NCBI GenBank assembly: GCA_027366155.1 | Contig: DAHXKV010000002.1 | Span: 1-35,129, forward strand | Origin: Microcaldota archaeon | GTDB lineage: Archaea; Micrarchaeota; Micrarchaeia; Micrarchaeales; CABMGC01 | Length of the DNA: 35,129 nt | Reading direction: 5' to 3' | Part shown: piece by piece, positions 33,618 through 35,129 of the stretch | How positions within the stretch are numbered: position 1 is the first letter of the stretch | How the letters are laid out: each line of letters opens with the position of its first letter | Translations under genes and position numbers: made by a program | The notes under the pieces: generated by a model | Seen by the model: the letters and a program-made list of their open reading frames with translations, nothing else | What the model was told of the DNA's origin: nothing | Databases searched by the model: none

Positions 33618-35129
33618 TTATCCTATGGCTCCAAACGTGACAGAGGGCATTACGCCATTGGGAGGGTAGGCACGGGTGCGGAGCCATTGAAGATTTGCCG
33701 GATACGGATATGTATATGCCTCAGCATAAGCCCCTGATTCAAATATTGCAGGGTAAAGCGGAAGCGATACGGAAGGCGAGGTGAGAGTGCTCCCCAGCTT
33801 TGCATAGTTTGAATAGTAAGCAGAGCTTGAGGCAGAGATGAATGCCACCGACCATATCTGGTTTGCATTTTGGGCTTGGGTGTCGCCGGTGATGCTGTAT
33901 GCAGTACTCTCTGTCTGCGTGCCTTGGAAGTACCCTCCTGGATAAAAACCAGAGCTACTAAACCCTGTGGACAGTGTCATGCCCTGGTAACCGGCTTGAT
34001 TAACTACCGGAACGGTCATCACTCCTATCCCTGTCCAATATATTGATGACGTTTCGTAGAGATTGCCGTAGCCTTCAATCACATTTCCAGGCTGCAAGGC
34101 TGTGCCATACGAGATGTACCCACTGGCTGCCGTTTTTGTAGCGGTAATTCCGTTGTTCACTGTATATGTTATGCCTGTGTTTGTCCATCCGCTCGGCAGG
34201 CTTGCCCCTGCAAAGTTCCAGTAGTTGCTGAATACGTCTGCGCCGTTGTCGTATTCGGCGTAGCTGGGAGAGAGCTGCGGGGCTTCGCCGGTGGTTGCAG
34301 TGTTGAAGAGGTTTGTTGACTGAGAGGCGAAGCCCATGTATACTGTGAGGCTGCTTGAGGCAGGAATCTGCGGGCCTATGTTCAGCCAGTATAAGGTACT
34401 CGAGGCGGCGTTAGAGTTGCCGCTCTCGAGCCATGAGTTTATTATGATGCCATTTGCGTAGAAGAACTCAATGTTCTGGAGGTTTGAAGCTTCGTACGAC
34501 GAGTATGTTGCACTGTCAACAGTGACCATCTGCTGGAAGTCTGAAGGCGTGTTTGAGGACTGGGAGTTCGTGATTGTTATCGGAACGTATGCGGCGATTC
34601 CGGATGGTGTGTTGATGCTGACCTGAATTATGCTGTTTGAGGTGGTTGTAATCAGCGCTGGCGTTTCCGAGTCTATGACGTTTGCATAGAAAGTGTAATT
34701 GCCAAGGGCAGTCTGTTGGTTAGTGTTTAGGAGATAGTTTGAGGAGGAGGCGCCGGATATCTGGGAGAAGGAGTTAGCGCCGGGCGCCTCCTCGTACCAC
34801 TGGTAGGTGTAGGGCGGCAGACCGCCGGTGCTTCCGAGGTAGATTTCCTGCGTCTGGCCCGATTTTATGGAGGAGAATACGGGAAAGATGTTCGAATTGA
34901 GTGGGACGGGCTTGAATGTAACGGTTTCTGAGGAAGTGCATGAGCCGAAAACCGCAATTATGTTTGCGGATCCCGGAGTATTTGAAGAAGCCGAAGAGAG
35001 GGAATTGCCTGCATAGTTTGAATTGGAGTAGAGGCTCTGGAATTCCACATGTGGATCGTTTGAGGAGAACGCGACAGTGGCGCCCGCGATACTCGTCCCG
35101 AGGATGGATACCTGCGCGGCCAGCGGGTC
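33618..35129 (-). CDS. Surface protein with Ig-like and DUF2341-type modules; 5' end outside the window
   Basis: Frame open from window end (DPLAAQVSILGTSIAGATVAFSSNDPHVEFQSLYS...). GGLPPYTYQWYEEAPG Ig-like domain; SDFQQMVTVDSATYSSYEASNLQN; ends LRTRAYPPNGVMPSVTFGAIG. Confidence 0.85.
   Translation of the reverse strand, partial: DPLAAQVSILGTSIAGATVAFSSNDPHVEFQSLYSNSNYAGNSLSSASSNTPGSANIIAVFGSCTSSETVTFKPVPLNSNIFPVFSSIKSGQTQEIYLGSTGGLPPYTYQWYEEAPGANSFSQISGASSSNYLLNTNQQTALGNYTFYANVIDSETPALITTTSNSIIQVSINTPSGIAAYVPITITNSQSSNTPSDFQQMVTVDSATYSSYEASNLQNIEFFYANGIIINSWLESGNSNAASSTLYWLNIGPQIPASSSLTVYMGFASQSTNLFNTATTGEAPQLSPSYAEYDNGADVFSNYWNFAGASLPSGWTNTGITYTVNNGITATKTAASGYISYGTALQPGNVIEGYGNLYETSSIYWTGIGVMTVPVVNQAGYQGMTLSTGFSSSGFYPGGYFQGTQTESTAYSITGDTQAQNANQIWSVAFISASSSAYYSNYAKLGSTLTSPSVSLPLYPAIFESGAYAEAYTYPYPANLQWLRTRAYPPNGVMPSVTFGAIG
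34200..34540 (-). repeat. Copy C of near-identical DUF2341-coding segment (inverted)
   Basis: Reverse complement begins acttccagcagatggtcactgttgacagtgcaacatactcgtcgtacgaagcttcaaac..., near-identical to copies A and B. Confidence 0.9.

Noticed and set aside
1-35129. Transposon or integrated virus
   Set aside because: No transposase, integrase or capsid-like protein recognised; the repeats are coding segments of surface proteins rather than insertion-sequence ends.

Overview
The window looks like one archaeal chromosome segment, gene-dense on both strands. Archaeal markers are a histone, aPelota, class I HMG-CoA reductase, a presenilin-type GxGD protease, Sua5 and TATA-box promoters. The large Ser/Thr/Asn/Tyr-rich surface proteins suggest a DPANN/Micrarchaeota-like organism, which is inference only. 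Recognisable content: agmatinase-family ureohydrolase, GNAT, histone, BofA-like membrane protein, an RNase P RNA missing from the ORF track (P1, P2, P3 and the P4 pseudoknot can be drawn by hand), ankyrin protein, two-subunit 2-oxoacid:ferredoxin oxidoreductase, HMG-CoA reductase, a GGDEF protein, HemK2-like methyltransferase, endonuclease IV, a divergent pair of tandem-HTH protein and HerA-like ATPase with a restriction-endonuclease-like C-terminus, NUDIX, aldo-keto reductase, K+ channel, Sua5, aminotransferase, presenilin-like protease, processive GT2 and Pelota. Both window ends lie inside open surface-protein genes, and a third lies near 31.4-32.4 kb. These three carry a ~260 bp DUF2341-type segment nearly identical in DNA, in direct and inverted orientation, each followed by a strongly divergent segment and a conserved closing motif. 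This constant-variable-constant, recombination-prone family is my main candidate for a notable system. Next are the GGDEF protein with its phased 20-bp upstream repeats, and the HTH/HerA-nuclease pair. No CRISPR array, transposase or tRNA was recognised.
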